Source: Sphingobacterium chungjuense (GTDB taxonomy: Bacteria; Bacteroidota; Bacteroidia; Sphingobacteriales; Sphingobacteriaceae). From it: a stretch of 64,000 nucleotides of DNA. Below are positions 44,947-55,163 of this stretch, one piece after another (within the stretch, counting starts at the first letter, position 1; each line of letters starts with the position of its first letter). A program made the position numbers and the translations under genes. The DNA lies in assembly GCF_011316935.1 (NCBI RefSeq), contig NZ_WLYS01000005.1, forward strand, positions 154,860 to 218,859. Reading direction: 5' to 3'. The notes beneath the pieces were generated by a model. The model saw nothing but the letters and a program-made list of their open reading frames with translations. It did no database searches and was not told the origin of the DNA.

Positions 44947-46887
44947 ATGGGAGAGCCTGTGGTGGCATTTACCTTGTTCACCGAATACGACATAATGTTG
45001 TTCCGTTCCGGAAAACACTACAAATTATACGAAAAACTAGGTTCACGTACGGTTCAAGTCGATGGAGTGGATGGTGTATATTTTGCGGTGTGGGCCCCCA
45101 ACGCTAATTATGTATCAGTTATAGGAGATTTTAACGGCTGGAACTCATCATCCCATCCATTAAAGGTACGCTGGGATGAAAGTGGAATTTGGGAAGGTTT
45201 TATTCCTGTATTAGAAAATGGCACAACCTACAAATACCACATCGGAACTCCGATTGGTGAGGTGCTAGAAAAATCAGATCCATTTGCCATCCGAACGGAA
45301 GTACCGCCGCGCACCGCTTCCATAGTTGATACGACTTGGTATACTTGGGAAGACAAAGATTGGATGGGAAAACGCAAAAGTCGGAACGCCTTAGACAGCC
45401 CCATATCGGTTTATGAGATGCACTTAGGATCCTGGATGCGCGATCCCAACGAAGCAGATCGATTTTTAAATTATAGAGAGATAGCAACGAGTTTAGTGCC
45501 CTATATTCAGGAAATGGGCTTCACCCACGTCGAATTTATGCCCGTGATGGAGCATCCGTATTATCCGTCTTGGGGCTATCAAATCACCGGTTATTTTGCC
45601 TGCACATCTCGCTACGGAAGTCCACAAGACTTTATGCATCTGATCGAAGCATTACACCACGCAGATATTGGTGTAATCTTAGACTGGGTGCCTTCTCATT
45701 TTCCGGGTGATGCGCATGGTTTATATAAATTTGATGGTACGCACTTATTTGAGCATGCTGATCCAAAGAAAGGATATCATCCCGATTGGAAATCCTATAT
45801 CTTCAACTACGGCAGGAATGAAATCAAATCCTTCTTGATCAGCAATGCGTTATTCTGGCTGGATCTTTATCATGTGGATGGTTTGCGCGTAGACGCGGTA
45901 GCATCGATGCTATACCTCGATTATTCGCGCAACTATGGTGAATGGGAAACCAATGAATTTGGTGGCAACGAGAATTTAGAAGCCGTTGCATTTCTAAAAG
46001 AATTTAATGAAGCGGTATATACCCATTTTCCCGATGTGCAAACCATTGCCGAAGAGTCCACTTCTTGGGCTGGCGTTAGTCGGCCGACTTTCCACGGAGG
46101 ATTGGGTTTTGGAATGAAATGGATGATGGGCTGGATGCATGATACCTTGAGTTATTTCAAAGAAGATCCCATCAATCGCAAATACGCACACGATCAGATG
46201 ACTTTTGGCACCGTATACGGTTTTCATGAAAATTTCATGTTACCGTTTTCACATGATGAGGTCGTGTACGGCAAGCAATCGATGTTGTATAAAATGCCGG
46301 GTGATGATTGGCAACGCGTGGCCAATCTACGCACGTTGTACTTGTACATGTTCACATTTTTGGGAACAAAACTGCTATTTATGGGTGGAGAATTCGGGCA
46401 AACAGCCGAATGGAATGTGGATCAATCCTTGGATTGGCATTTACTAGAGTACGCACCGCACCAAGGCGTCAAAAAGTTAGTTGCATCACTCAATGCACTC
46501 TATAAATCGGAACCCGCATTATACGAAAAAGCATTTAGCCCCGAGGGATTTGAATGGGTGGAGATGGGTGACCGCGATCAGGGCGTATTTGTCTATCTCC
46601 GCAAAGGACATGATCGCGAGAATGACTTGCTAGTTGTCCTGAACCTGACACCGGTGGTAAGATCACAATTCCGGATAGGCGTCCCTCAAGAAGGTATTTG
46701 GCAACCGATATTCAATTCAGACGAAACCGACTATTACGGCAGTGGCATCAGCGCAGCAGAATCAAAATCCGATAAAATTCACTGGATGCACCGCGATCAT
46801 TCGATCGCGATAGATTTGCCGCCATTGGCTGGTGTGGTATATAAGCAAAAGCAGACGAAAACTAAAAAAGCTAAGCGCATAAACTAA
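44947..46887 (+). CDS. glgB: 1,4-alpha-glucan branching enzyme GlgB
   Basis: 646 residues. The CBM48 domain (~40-130) contains VYFAVWAPNANYVSVIGDFN and precedes a GH13 barrel. The nucleophile is Asp316 in LRVDAVASMLY and the acid/base is Glu369 in IAEEST, exactly 53 residues apart, as in E. coli GlgB. FSHDEVVYGKQSM carries the transition-state Asp. It lacks the extra N-terminal domain of longer GlgB enzymes. It forms alpha-1,6 branches in glycogen. The last ~15 residues are Lys-rich. glgA starts 1 bp after its stop, so translation is coupled. Confidence 0.96.
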   Translation: MGEPVVAFTLFTEYDIMLFRSGKHYKLYEKLGSRTVQVDGVDGVYFAVWAPNANYVSVIGDFNGWNSSSHPLKVRWDESGIWEGFIPVLENGTTYKYHIGTPIGEVLEKSDPFAIRTEVPPRTASIVDTTWYTWEDKDWMGKRKSRNALDSPISVYEMHLGSWMRDPNEADRFLNYREIATSLVPYIQEMGFTHVEFMPVMEHPYYPSWGYQITGYFACTSRYGSPQDFMHLIEALHHADIGVILDWVPSHFPGDAHGLYKFDGTHLFEHADPKKGYHPDWKSYIFNYGRNEIKSFLISNALFWLDLYHVDGLRVDAVASMLYLDYSRNYGEWETNEFGGNENLEAVAFLKEFNEAVYTHFPDVQTIAEESTSWAGVSRPTFHGGLGFGMKWMMGWMHDTLSYFKEDPINRKYAHDQMTFGTVYGFHENFMLPFSHDEVVYGKQSMLYKMPGDDWQRVANLRTLYLYMFTFLGTKLLFMGGEFGQTAEWNVDQSLDWHLLEYAPHQGVKKLVASLNALYKSEPALYEKAFSPEGFEWVEMGDRDQGVFVYLRKGHDRENDLLVVLNLTPVVRSQFRIGVPQEGIWQPIFNSDETDYYGSGISAAESKSDKIHWMHRDHSIAIDLPPLAGVVYKQKQTKTKKAKRIN

Positions 46888-46888
46888 G

Positions 46889-48322
46889 ATGATGAAAGTT
46901 ATCCATTTGAGTGTAGAATGCTATCCTGTGGCCAAAGTGGGAGGATTAGCGGATGTAGTCGGCGCACTTCCTAAGTACCAACGTACGATGGGCATCGATG
47001 CATCGGTTGTCATGCCTTGGTACGACAGACCATTTTTACAAAATCAAGAAACAATCTCTGTTGCTACAGGCACTATTGAGCAAGGTAACGAGCACTTTGA
47101 TTACGAAATACTTAAAGAGAAAAATGAAAGTTTGGGATTCCCGCTGTATTTCATACGGATACCGGGCAAATTAGATCGTCCAGAGGTATATTGCTACCCC
47201 GATGAAGCCGAGCAGTGGATAGCGTTTCAACATGCTTTTTTAGATTTTCTGAATAAGCAAGATGAGCTTCCAGATGTAGTACATTGTCACGATCATCATG
47301 TCGGATTGACGCCTTTCTTAATGCAACATGGTTTAGTGTTTCGCGAACGCTTGGCAGAGATTACCACGATATTCACGGTGCACAACGGACAATATCAAGG
47401 CTGGATCGATTGGAATAAAAGTCCATTGCTACCAGCGTATGATGATTGGAAATGGGGTTTGCTTGAGTGGGATGAAGTTATTAATCCGATGGCAGCCGCC
47501 ATTAAATGTTGCTCGGCGTACAACACAGTATCCGAAGGATATTTACAAGAGCTCTTTGACGATGCTAATGGTTTGCAAGACCTATTTAAAATGGAATCCG
47601 GCAAAGCCGAAGGTATTGTGAATGGTATTGACGAAACGGTTTGGAATCCAGAAACAGACCCTAGTTTAGATAAAAACTATGGAGTTAGTACGATCCGATC
47701 GGGCAAAAATGCGAATAAGAAATGGTTGGGTAAGGCATATGGGGTTGATTTTTCGAAGCCCCTCATCGTCTTTATCGGTCGTTTTGCTTTTGAAAAGGGC
47801 GCCGACTTGCTTCCGGCGATCATAGATGAAATATTTGCAAACACCGAAGAGGATTTTGGTGTATTTATATTAGGATCTGGTGATGAGGAGATTAGCGCAC
47901 AGTTGGAAGCACGGAAATCGCGGTACGAAGGCAGATTAGCTACATTCTTCGGCTATAATGAGGAGTTGTCTCACCGAGTATATGCTGCGGCAGATCTGTT
48001 GCTGATGCCATCGCGCGTGGAACCTTGCGGACTAAATCAGCTTTATGCTATGAAATATGGTACGATACCGATTGTACGCAATACAGGTGGTCTTCGCGAT
48101 ACCGTGATGGACGTAGCTGCAGAAGGAGGATACGGATTCGTCTTTGATGAAGCTGAGCCATCCGATGCGGCAAACTGCACCGTTCGAGCGCTTGATATCG
48201 TGCAAGACAAGAAAAAGTTAGATCAGATCCGAAAAAAAATCATGAAGTTAGATTACTCTTGGGAGCATTCTGCCTTGAAGTACGAAAAATTATACAACCG
48301 TTTTGTTGAAGAGAAGTTATGA
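46889..48322 (+). CDS. glgA: Glycogen synthase GlgA
   Basis: 477 residues, a GT5-family two-domain enzyme. It opens MMKVIHLSVECYPVAKVGGL; the K16-V-G-G-L loop binds ADP-glucose. The C-terminal domain has VFIGRFAFEKGADLL and the catalytic MPSRVEPCGLNQLYAMKYGT. It adds glucose from ADP-glucose to the non-reducing ends of glycogen. It follows glgB by 1 bp and overlaps glgC by 4 bp (ATGA), so the three proteins should be made together. Confidence 0.96.
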   Translation: MMKVIHLSVECYPVAKVGGLADVVGALPKYQRTMGIDASVVMPWYDRPFLQNQETISVATGTIEQGNEHFDYEILKEKNESLGFPLYFIRIPGKLDRPEVYCYPDEAEQWIAFQHAFLDFLNKQDELPDVVHCHDHHVGLTPFLMQHGLVFRERLAEITTIFTVHNGQYQGWIDWNKSPLLPAYDDWKWGLLEWDEVINPMAAAIKCCSAYNTVSEGYLQELFDDANGLQDLFKMESGKAEGIVNGIDETVWNPETDPSLDKNYGVSTIRSGKNANKKWLGKAYGVDFSKPLIVFIGRFAFEKGADLLPAIIDEIFANTEEDFGVFILGSGDEEISAQLEARKSRYEGRLATFFGYNEELSHRVYAAADLLLMPSRVEPCGLNQLYAMKYGTIPIVRNTGGLRDTVMDVAAEGGYGFVFDEAEPSDAANCTVRALDIVQDKKKLDQIRKKIMKLDYSWEHSALKYEKLYNRFVEEKL

Positions 48323-49587
48323 TACATAAAGTAGTTTCCATTGTGCTAGGTGGCGGTCGCGGTACACGCCTATATCCATTGACAGATCAGCGATCCAAAC
48401 CCGCAGTTCCTATTGCAGGCAAGTATCGTTTAGTCGATATTCCTATTTCTAACTGCCTGAGCTCGGGTTTCAACAAGATTTTTGTATTGACGCAGTACAA
48501 CTCGGCCTCGCTCAACAAGCATATCAAGAATACGTTTAACTTCAGCGTATTCAGTACCGGCTTCGTTGATATTCTGGCAGCAGAGCAGACGAATGAAGGT
48601 GATCGCTGGTACGAGGGAACTGCAGATGCTGTGCGACGCACGCAAAAAAACTTAATCGGTATCGATTACGATTATATTCTCGTGCTGTCGGGTGATCAAC
48701 TGTATCAAATGGATTATTCCAAACTGATTGATTTCCACGTCGATTCAGAAGCAGAAATAACATTGGCAACTATTCCAGTTACAGCGAATGATGCCACCGG
48801 ATTTGGTATCCTGAAAGCCAATGAGAAAAATGAAATTGAATCTTTCATCGAAAAACCATCGACCGATCTGTTGGTCGACTGGGCTTCCGATGTTCCAGAA
48901 CACCTAGAGAATGAAGGACGTAAGTACCTCGCTTCTATGGGTATATATGTTTTCTCAAAAGGAGTATTGAAACAATTGCTGGAAGAAAATCCAGGGATGG
49001 ATTTTGGGAAACACATCATTCCAGATGCGATTGGAGTGAATCGTGTCATGAGCTACCAATTCGAAGATTACTGGACGGATATTGGTACGATCAGTTCATT
49101 TTTCGAGGCTAACATTGGGCTGACAGATGATATTCCGAAATTCAATTTATTTGATAATCCGGTATTCACACGTGCACGTATGTTGCCGCCTTCTAAATTT
49201 GGTGGTACAACTGTAGATAACAGTATCGTAGCCGATGGTTGTATTGTACATGCTGATAAAATTAGCCGATCGGTGATTGGTATTCGCTCTCGCATTGGTA
49301 TTGGTACGGTAATCCGCACCACGTATATGATGGGAGCAGATTATTATGAAAAGCTAGATGATTTGATTGAGCTTTACCATACGCAAGAACCGCCTCCAAT
49401 TGGGGTTGGTGAACGCTGTTATATTGAAAATGCGATCTTGGATAAGAATTGTCGCATTGGCAACGATGTCCGCATCAAAGGCGGTGGAAAACTGGAAGAC
49501 GGTGACTTTGAAAAATATTCCATCGTAGATGGGATCGTCATCATCAAGAAAGGTGTTATTATCGAACATGGTTTTACGATAGGATAG
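48319..49587 (+). CDS. glgC: Glucose-1-phosphate adenylyltransferase GlgC
   Basis: 422 residues. The nucleotidyltransferase signature is VLGGGRGTRLYPLTDQRSKP, followed by the allosteric/substrate motifs GKYRLVDIPISNCLSSG and GTADAVRR. A left-handed beta-helix C-terminus has isoleucine-rich hexapeptides (RSVIGIRSRIGIGTVI). It makes ADP-glucose from ATP and glucose-1-phosphate, the committed step of glycogen synthesis. The ATG overlaps the glgA stop. A perfect 13-bp hairpin follows. Confidence 0.96.
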   Translation: MIHKVVSIVLGGGRGTRLYPLTDQRSKPAVPIAGKYRLVDIPISNCLSSGFNKIFVLTQYNSASLNKHIKNTFNFSVFSTGFVDILAAEQTNEGDRWYEGTADAVRRTQKNLIGIDYDYILVLSGDQLYQMDYSKLIDFHVDSEAEITLATIPVTANDATGFGILKANEKNEIESFIEKPSTDLLVDWASDVPEHLENEGRKYLASMGIYVFSKGVLKQLLEENPGMDFGKHIIPDAIGVNRVMSYQFEDYWTDIGTISSFFEANIGLTDDIPKFNLFDNPVFTRARMLPPSKFGGTTVDNSIVADGCIVHADKISRSVIGIRSRIGIGTVIRTTYMMGADYYEKLDDLIELYHTQEPPPIGVGERCYIENAILDKNCRIGNDVRIKGGGKLEDGDFEKYSIVDGIVIIKKGVIIEHGFTIG

Positions 49588-49592
49588 ACGAT

Positions 49593-49633
49593 CTAATTTA
49601 CTCGGCTGCTGGATTAGCATCCGAGTAAATTAG
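49593..49633. terminator. Terminator between glgC and the convergent HAD gene
   Basis: Perfect 13-bp arms CTAATTTACTCGG (49593-49605) and CCGAGTAAATTAG (49621-49633), with a 15-base loop. It begins 5 bp after the glgC stop. Both flanks are weak in T, but the position fits the end of two converging transcripts. Confidence 0.65.
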
Positions 49634-49653
49634 CGTTTATTACTTGATCAAAA

Positions 49654-50445
49654 CTAGATCACTTGATAATGCACCAATGCATTCCAGATCCCATCCTCAT
49701 CCACATGGTCAGTCACATAATCAGCACTTTCTTTCACGGCAGGATTAGCATTTCCCATAGCAATTCCTACACCAGCATATTTTAGCATCTCCATATCATT
49801 ACCACCATCACCAAAAGCCATCGTTTCGGAAACATCAAAACCAAAGTGGCGGCAAAAGGCTTCTATACCGACTTTTTTACTTTGTCCGCCCGGATTCACA
49901 TCTGCAAATGTTTCTATCCAACGGGTAGCGATTGAATTGGGCATAATGTTCGCCATAAATTCGTCTTCCTGATCAGGATGAATGAAGACGTTCACTTGCA
50001 AAATGCTGCCCGTATCCAAGGTGTCAAAATTGGTAAGCGGCGGAGTAGGAAGATTCACTGCCTCGTACATCATATCAATTTCCGGTGTAACATGATGAAT
50101 AGTTACTTCTTGTTCTGACATCAGCGAGAAGCTAAGCGGCGTTTGTTTGCTATGCGCAATCAATCGCTCTACATCGGCTGGATCCATCGTCGCACGATGC
50201 AAAATAGTATCATTCTCGGCAACGACACAATAACCACCATTAAAGGTGCTGTAGCCGTCAAATCCCAAATGTTTGATATGATCCAGATTATTAATAGAAC
50301 GACCCGTAGAAACGATCACCTTGATTCCTTTCTTTTTCAACTCTTTTATAGCATCTAAAGTAGATTGTGGTACAGCATGCGTATTAAAGCTAATTAAAGT
50401 ACCATCGATATCGAAGAAAACTGCTTTTATAGTAGGTAAGTGCAT
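49654..50445 (-). CDS. Cof-type HAD-IIB hydrolase
   Basis: 263 residues from the ATG at 50445 (an upstream ATG five codons earlier is less likely). HAD motif I is FFDIDGTL (Asp12, Asp14), motif II VIVSTGRS, and motif IV MAFGDGGNDMEML with NPAVKESADYVT, the Cof/YbiV pattern with a type IIB cap (~85-190). These proteins dephosphorylate sugar phosphates or cofactors such as FMN or PLP. The physiological substrate is unknown. It faces the glycogen operon but is transcribed from the other strand. Confidence 0.92.
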   Translation of the reverse strand: MHLPTIKAVFFDIDGTLISFNTHAVPQSTLDAIKELKKKGIKVIVSTGRSINNLDHIKHLGFDGYSTFNGGYCVVAENDTILHRATMDPADVERLIAHSKQTPLSFSLMSEQEVTIHHVTPEIDMMYEAVNLPTPPLTNFDTLDTGSILQVNVFIHPDQEDEFMANIMPNSIATRWIETFADVNPGGQSKKVGIEAFCRHFGFDVSETMAFGDGGNDMEMLKYAGVGIAMGNANPAVKESADYVTDHVDEDGIWNALVHYQVI

Positions 50446-50512
50446 GTACAAACATATCAATATTTGCGGTCATATCCTATGTGGCAACATAGGAAGAGCC
50501 TATAATTAATAG

Positions 50513-50520
50513 TAACTTTG
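50513..50520 (+). promoter_or_regulatory. -7 promoter element TAACTTTG of the methyltransferase gene
   Basis: An exact TAnnTTTG ends 6 bp before the ATG at 50527, so the mRNA should be leaderless or nearly so. No TTTG is seen 19-21 bp upstream. Confidence 0.55.
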
Positions 50521-50526
50521 CAACAT

Positions 50527-51732
50527 ATGAAATTCATACAGAAGTCGGACGTATTGGAACTGCTGAAAAAGCATATATCTTCTACAGAATTGGTGAAAGC
50601 AACGTTGGGAAGTTATAAGGGAGCAGAGGTGGATTTAAAGAATCTATATCTTAAACCCGTCAGCATAAAAAATAATTACCAAATATCTTTCACGTATCGT
50701 TATGCCCGACGCGATATCGTGAAAAACTACGATGTTACGGTAGCTACGGAGATGCTCGAAACGTTCTGTGAGCGCGAGGAATTTCATTCCATTTCTTTAT
50801 TTCTACAACAAGAAAATATCTTCTTGCATTTCCATCCTAAGAAAGGATGGAGCTACCGCGTAGAAGTAGTGGAAAATTGCTGTGTACCTAATCTGGAACA
50901 CAACAAACAGAAAGAGCGTAAGATTACAGACACTAAAAGTGCCTACTGGCATGAATTGCGATTGACCGATGCTGATGGGAAAGTGTATAAAAACGCACAC
51001 GACAAATGGAAGCAAATCAATCACTACATCGAGATATTAAGCACGAGCTTGTCCGAATTACCCGAAAGTGAAACACTACGCATCGTAGATATGGGAGCAG
51101 GCAAAGGTTACCTGACCTTTGCGCTACATGATTACCTCACACAGCAAACGAATAAAAAGATTGAAACGGTCGGTGTGGAATTTCGAAAAGATTTGGTCGA
51201 TCTATGTAATCAGATTGCAGCGAAGTCAGCATTAACCGGTTTACAATTTGTAGAAGGAACTATTGAAGCATACCAACCGGCTGCGTCGATGGATATATTG
51301 ATTGCCCTACATGCCTGCGATACTGCGACTGACGATGCGATCTATAAAGGAATTCAGCATGAAGCGAATCTTATCGTCGTAGCACCTTGTTGCCACAAGC
51401 AGGTACGGAGAGAGTTAGAACGTGTAAAAGCAAAAAACGAGCTTAATTTTATGACACGGCACGGTATCTTTATGGAGCGCCATGCCGAGATGTTGACGGA
51501 TAGTATTCGTGCCTTATTGTTGGAATACCACGGTTACCAAACCAAGGTGGTCGAATTCATATCCGATGCACATACACCTAAAAATGTGCTGATCGTTGGA
51601 CTGCGTAAAAAGATTAATCCGGCTAGACAAAACGAGATCCAAGCCAAATTAAAGGATTTAAAATCCTTCTTCGGACTTGAATCTCACTATCTCGAGCATC
51701 TACTAAAAGATGCCAATCTGTTGGCGGATTAG
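50527..51732 (+). CDS. Class I SAM-dependent methyltransferase
   Basis: 401 residues from the ATG at 50527, placed right after a -7 box. The Rossmann domain (~175-310) has motif I VDMGAGKGYLTFALHDYL, then ETVGVEFRKDLVDLCNQIA and MDILIALHACDTATDDA, ending VAPCCHKQVRREL. The N-terminal ~170 residues include YAWHEL-like KSAYWHELRLTDADGKV before the catalytic domain. This layout occurs in a widespread Bacteroidota methyltransferase family with a Cys-Cys-His after strand 5; an RNA target is possible but not shown. Its stop overlaps the convergent TonB receptor's stop by 4 bp. Confidence 0.87.
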   Translation: MKFIQKSDVLELLKKHISSTELVKATLGSYKGAEVDLKNLYLKPVSIKNNYQISFTYRYARRDIVKNYDVTVATEMLETFCEREEFHSISLFLQQENIFLHFHPKKGWSYRVEVVENCCVPNLEHNKQKERKITDTKSAYWHELRLTDADGKVYKNAHDKWKQINHYIEILSTSLSELPESETLRIVDMGAGKGYLTFALHDYLTQQTNKKIETVGVEFRKDLVDLCNQIAAKSALTGLQFVEGTIEAYQPAASMDILIALHACDTATDDAIYKGIQHEANLIVVAPCCHKQVRRELERVKAKNELNFMTRHGIFMERHAEMLTDSIRALLLEYHGYQTKVVEFISDAHTPKNVLIVGLRKKINPARQNEIQAKLKDLKSFFGLESHYLEHLLKDANLLAD

Positions 51733-53825
51733 AAGCTTGCGCTTAACCCGCCGTAGAAATTTCTGGTAGGCGATGGATTAAAATATCTTCCGCCAAAGGC
51801 GTTGATATCGTTACCCAAACTATAGGTTTGATTGAGCAGATTATCTCCGCCCACAAACACTTGTAGTTGCCATTCGCGACCGGTCGGAATCTGCCAATGT
51901 GCTTTTGCTTGGAGCAGATTATAGCCATTGGCGAATGCCGTATTTGCGTCGTTTAATGGAATCGATGAAGTATGGTTGTGCATGATGTTGATTCCTGTGC
52001 CATATGGGAATTGTAGATTGAGGGAGTTGACAGACATCCACGTCGGGATAGAGGTGACTTTGTTGCCGCTATGATCGACATTTTCTCCACCTTCCAATAC
52101 AGTATATGTCTGGAATTTATAATCCTGATACGTCAGTGCGGCGGACACGTTCATTGCACGAATAAAGCCTGTCTGGCGTGGCGTGATCAGCTGTCCCATT
52201 AATAACAACTCAATACCCCGTTGATTGATATTTCCAGCATTCACGAAGAACTCTGCACCATTTTCGCGAAGTTGGCGTACGATTCCTTCTTTCAGTCGAT
52301 AGTGATAGGCACTTAGATCTACTAACCAACGTCTATTTTTCGTTTCAGCGCGAACGCCCACTTCGCAATTATATCCACCTTCCGCTTGTAGATCAGCATT
52401 GATCTGATTGTCCGAAGAGCGAACTTCGGCGATGGTCGGTGGCGAATATCCTTTAGATACAGAAGCCCGTGCCGCGACTTGTGGTGTCATGAGATAGGAG
52501 AGTGCGAATCTAGGCATCCAAGTCGCCCCAAAATTAATATTGCCACGGTTATTGTCTACGGCTGGAAATCGTTGCGTAAAGCGGATATCGTTATAATTCA
52601 ATCCGATGGAGGCTTCGGCGGTCAATTTTTGCAAAATGGTAGCGGCGGCTCTATAGAAGTAGAAATGCTGACCATTTCGCAAATCATCAAAGCTTTGTGG
52701 ATCGCCTTTCACGCCAGCGAGATTATCGAAGTTTTCGATTTTATACCAACCGGATTGTGCTTCCATGCCCAGTTGCATCTGCCAACTGATCCATTCTTTC
52801 TGTTGTGGTGTGTACGAAAAGTAAGTACGAAAACCGGCATTGCGCTCATCACGATGCTCATAGTTGGTGATAAAAGGATTTTGGAAATCTGTAAAACTAC
52901 CAAATATAGCCGCGCTGTGCATCCATCGCTCACTGAGCTTATACTCGTGTACAATACCTGAGATCAATGTTTTATTATAAATCGTAGCCTGTTGATCTAC
53001 CGCCCCAGGCATCGTAGCAGTAGCGGGTCGTGCTTGTCGCGGATTCGCATCAAACTGTGCTTGCGTGAGTCCACCCGGCGTATTATATGAAAGATCAGAA
53101 TAAATGGCTAATAGCTTCAATTTGGCTTTTGGATGATATTGCCATTGATGTGCAGTTTGCAAATACAATCTTTTCATGCCGGTATGATCGCGATAGCCAT
53201 CAGATCGCATATACGCTTGATCGAATGAAAATTGATACGTATCGCTCACCTGCTGTCGGTGGCTCAATTGCTGGTTAAACGTACCAAACGATCCACCAGA
53301 AAGCAAAACTTGTGTTGCGGGATCGAAATTATCAAATCCGTAAGGTGATATGCGAACCACACCGCCCGAGTTGGGGCCAAAAAGTGAGCCATCTGGTCCT
53401 TTGATAATCGTGATTTGTTGTAATCCCACCGGATCCAAACTGTTCAAATAACTATTTCCACCGGCATCCGTTAGTGGAATTTCGTCGATATAAATTTTGG
53501 TATTCCGCACGCCAAATGGAGAGCGCAACATACTTCCACGCAATGCCAAACGATAGCTACCTGGTGAACGCTCCTCCATGCGTACACCGGGTGTGGTGTT
53601 GATCGCTGGCAAAATAGTGCCCGGCATTTGCGCCGTCAGCATATCGCGCGTTATCACTTTCGCAGACGAGGTATGCTCTAAAAAAGGTTGGCTATTAAAG
53701 TAAGAACGGATTTTCACTGGAGCTATTTCATGCCGGGTACTATCTTGTTCCGTTTGTGCAAACAATGGGTTGGCGAGAAAGCATAATAGGGCAGAGCGCC
53801 AAAGATGGATTATCGGAGATTGCAT
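51729..53825 (-). CDS. TonB-dependent outer-membrane receptor
   Basis: 698 residues with a Sec signal (cleavage near LFAQ). The plug (~50-180) has SSAKVITRDMLTAQMPGTIL, INTTPGVRMEERSPGSYRLALRG, the YIDEIPLTDAGG turn and VGLQQITIIKGPDGSLFGPNSGGVVRI. The 22-strand barrel ends in NPSPTRNFYGGLSASF, with the expected terminal Phe. It lacks the SusC-type N-terminal domain and SusD partner, so it is a classical receptor for a siderophore, vitamin or metal complex. It is the last of three minus-strand genes (deaminase, Omp85-like barrel, receptor) with 17- and 25-bp gaps. Confidence 0.92.
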   Translation of the reverse strand: MQSPIIHLWRSALLCFLANPLFAQTEQDSTRHEIAPVKIRSYFNSQPFLEHTSSAKVITRDMLTAQMPGTILPAINTTPGVRMEERSPGSYRLALRGSMLRSPFGVRNTKIYIDEIPLTDAGGNSYLNSLDPVGLQQITIIKGPDGSLFGPNSGGVVRISPYGFDNFDPATQVLLSGGSFGTFNQQLSHRQQVSDTYQFSFDQAYMRSDGYRDHTGMKRLYLQTAHQWQYHPKAKLKLLAIYSDLSYNTPGGLTQAQFDANPRQARPATATMPGAVDQQATIYNKTLISGIVHEYKLSERWMHSAAIFGSFTDFQNPFITNYEHRDERNAGFRTYFSYTPQQKEWISWQMQLGMEAQSGWYKIENFDNLAGVKGDPQSFDDLRNGQHFYFYRAAATILQKLTAEASIGLNYNDIRFTQRFPAVDNNRGNINFGATWMPRFALSYLMTPQVAARASVSKGYSPPTIAEVRSSDNQINADLQAEGGYNCEVGVRAETKNRRWLVDLSAYHYRLKEGIVRQLRENGAEFFVNAGNINQRGIELLLMGQLITPRQTGFIRAMNVSAALTYQDYKFQTYTVLEGGENVDHSGNKVTSIPTWMSVNSLNLQFPYGTGINIMHNHTSSIPLNDANTAFANGYNLLQAKAHWQIPTGREWQLQVFVGGDNLLNQTYSLGNDINAFGGRYFNPSPTRNFYGGLSASF

Positions 53826-53850
53826 AATTAGTTAGTAGTGATCATTAAAA

Positions 53851-55146
53851 TTAAAAGGCTTCATTCAAACCCAGGAAGAACCCACGCTGACCAAATCTCC
53901 CCATAGCGTAATCGATACACAGATTGGTACGTGTAGTTTTGTTAAACAACACGCGTAGGCCGGCACCGCCAGCAGGTTGCCAATATCGGAAAAGTTTGGT
54001 TCCCATTTGATCGTTTGCCGTTTGTGCGTTAGCAAAAACAACTCCGCTCAAAAACCTATTTTCCAAAATTGGAAAACGGTACTCTAATTCCGAGTAATAA
54101 AATGAAAGTCCTTTGAAGTAACCAAAGGTATATCCACGGCCACTTCGTGCGTAAGCATCTTTGCCCGTTCCCGGAAGATCCAAATACGGTAAGTAATCAT
54201 TGCCCAATTTAAAAGATCCTAAGCTCCAAAAAGCCAGCACATGATTTGATTCATTTTTAGATAGATTCCAATATTTTCTAAAATCGGTGACCAATTGATA
54301 GGCGCTATGTTGGCTTCCCATCCAAGTTTGATTGGATCGCAATACCACATCGGCATAAATTCCCTTATAAGCATTGTTGGGATTATCACGCGTCATGTAT
54401 TGAAAATTCAGCATTAGCCCATTATTGTTATTCTGCGTATCATCAAAGCCATTCCACTCGCTATAAATCCGATTCGGTGATATATCTTCCTCGTTGTTCA
54501 CAGAAATACCACGTTTTAATTCAAAAAATACCCCAGCACCCACAAACATCCCCGGTAATAATTGCTTATAAAGACGTTCATTAAAATTGTAGACATTATA
54601 ATTATACGTAAAGCGTTGTCTATCCGGGTTATTTAATATCAATTCGTCTGGCGTAGGATCCGGCAACGGCTGGCCAATGCCTAGACCATAGTCCAAACCT
54701 ACCATGCGCGCAATATTGATATTCCCTTTCAGGTTCCACTTATTTTCTTTGGTGTAGATATCATGATTTAAGTAACCAACAATGATTCCACGGGTGGTAA
54801 CAGATAATGCGGTCGCAAAGACAGACATCGTCGTATTTTCACGATCACCAAAAACATGACCGGCAACCATCTTGACGCCGATCTGCGCCCCAATACTAGG
54901 ATTATAATTGACATTGGGTAAATAAGCCACACCAGATCGTCTCTTTGGTGTATTTGTGGTGTATTTTCGCGGAAAAATACTTCGATACGCATCGACAATA
55001 TCATAGGCATCTTGATCTCCACGAATAGTGTCTGCTCTGCTGATCGTATGCACGGTGTCTTGCGTGGTACTCAAGCTATCAGCTTGCGCATAGACTTTTG
55101 TAGTAACTAATAAAAAGAGAATGAAAGCAAAAAAGCGATTAAGCAT
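53851..55146 (-). CDS. BamA/TamA-like (Omp85) barrel protein
   Basis: 431 residues with a Sec signal (cleavage near VYAQA). The mature part lacks POTRA domains and is mostly a 16-strand-like barrel: NYNPSIGAQIGVKMVAGHVFG, GYFKGLSFYYSELEYRFPIL, and AGGAGLRVLFNKTTRTNLCI, then a YAMGRFGQRGFFLGLNEAF ending with a terminal Phe. This matches the short surface-antigen (D15/Omp85) family seen in Bacteroidota, of unknown transport role. It lies 25 bp upstream of a TonB receptor on the same transcript. Confidence 0.85.
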   Translation of the reverse strand: MLNRFFAFILFLLVTTKVYAQADSLSTTQDTVHTISRADTIRGDQDAYDIVDAYRSIFPRKYTTNTPKRRSGVAYLPNVNYNPSIGAQIGVKMVAGHVFGDRENTTMSVFATALSVTTRGIIVGYLNHDIYTKENKWNLKGNINIARMVGLDYGLGIGQPLPDPTPDELILNNPDRQRFTYNYNVYNFNERLYKQLLPGMFVGAGVFFELKRGISVNNEEDISPNRIYSEWNGFDDTQNNNNGLMLNFQYMTRDNPNNAYKGIYADVVLRSNQTWMGSQHSAYQLVTDFRKYWNLSKNESNHVLAFWSLGSFKLGNDYLPYLDLPGTGKDAYARSGRGYTFGYFKGLSFYYSELEYRFPILENRFLSGVVFANAQTANDQMGTKLFRYWQPAGGAGLRVLFNKTTRTNLCIDYAMGRFGQRGFFLGLNEAF

Positions 55147-55163
55147 GATTTCTTTAAAACGAT

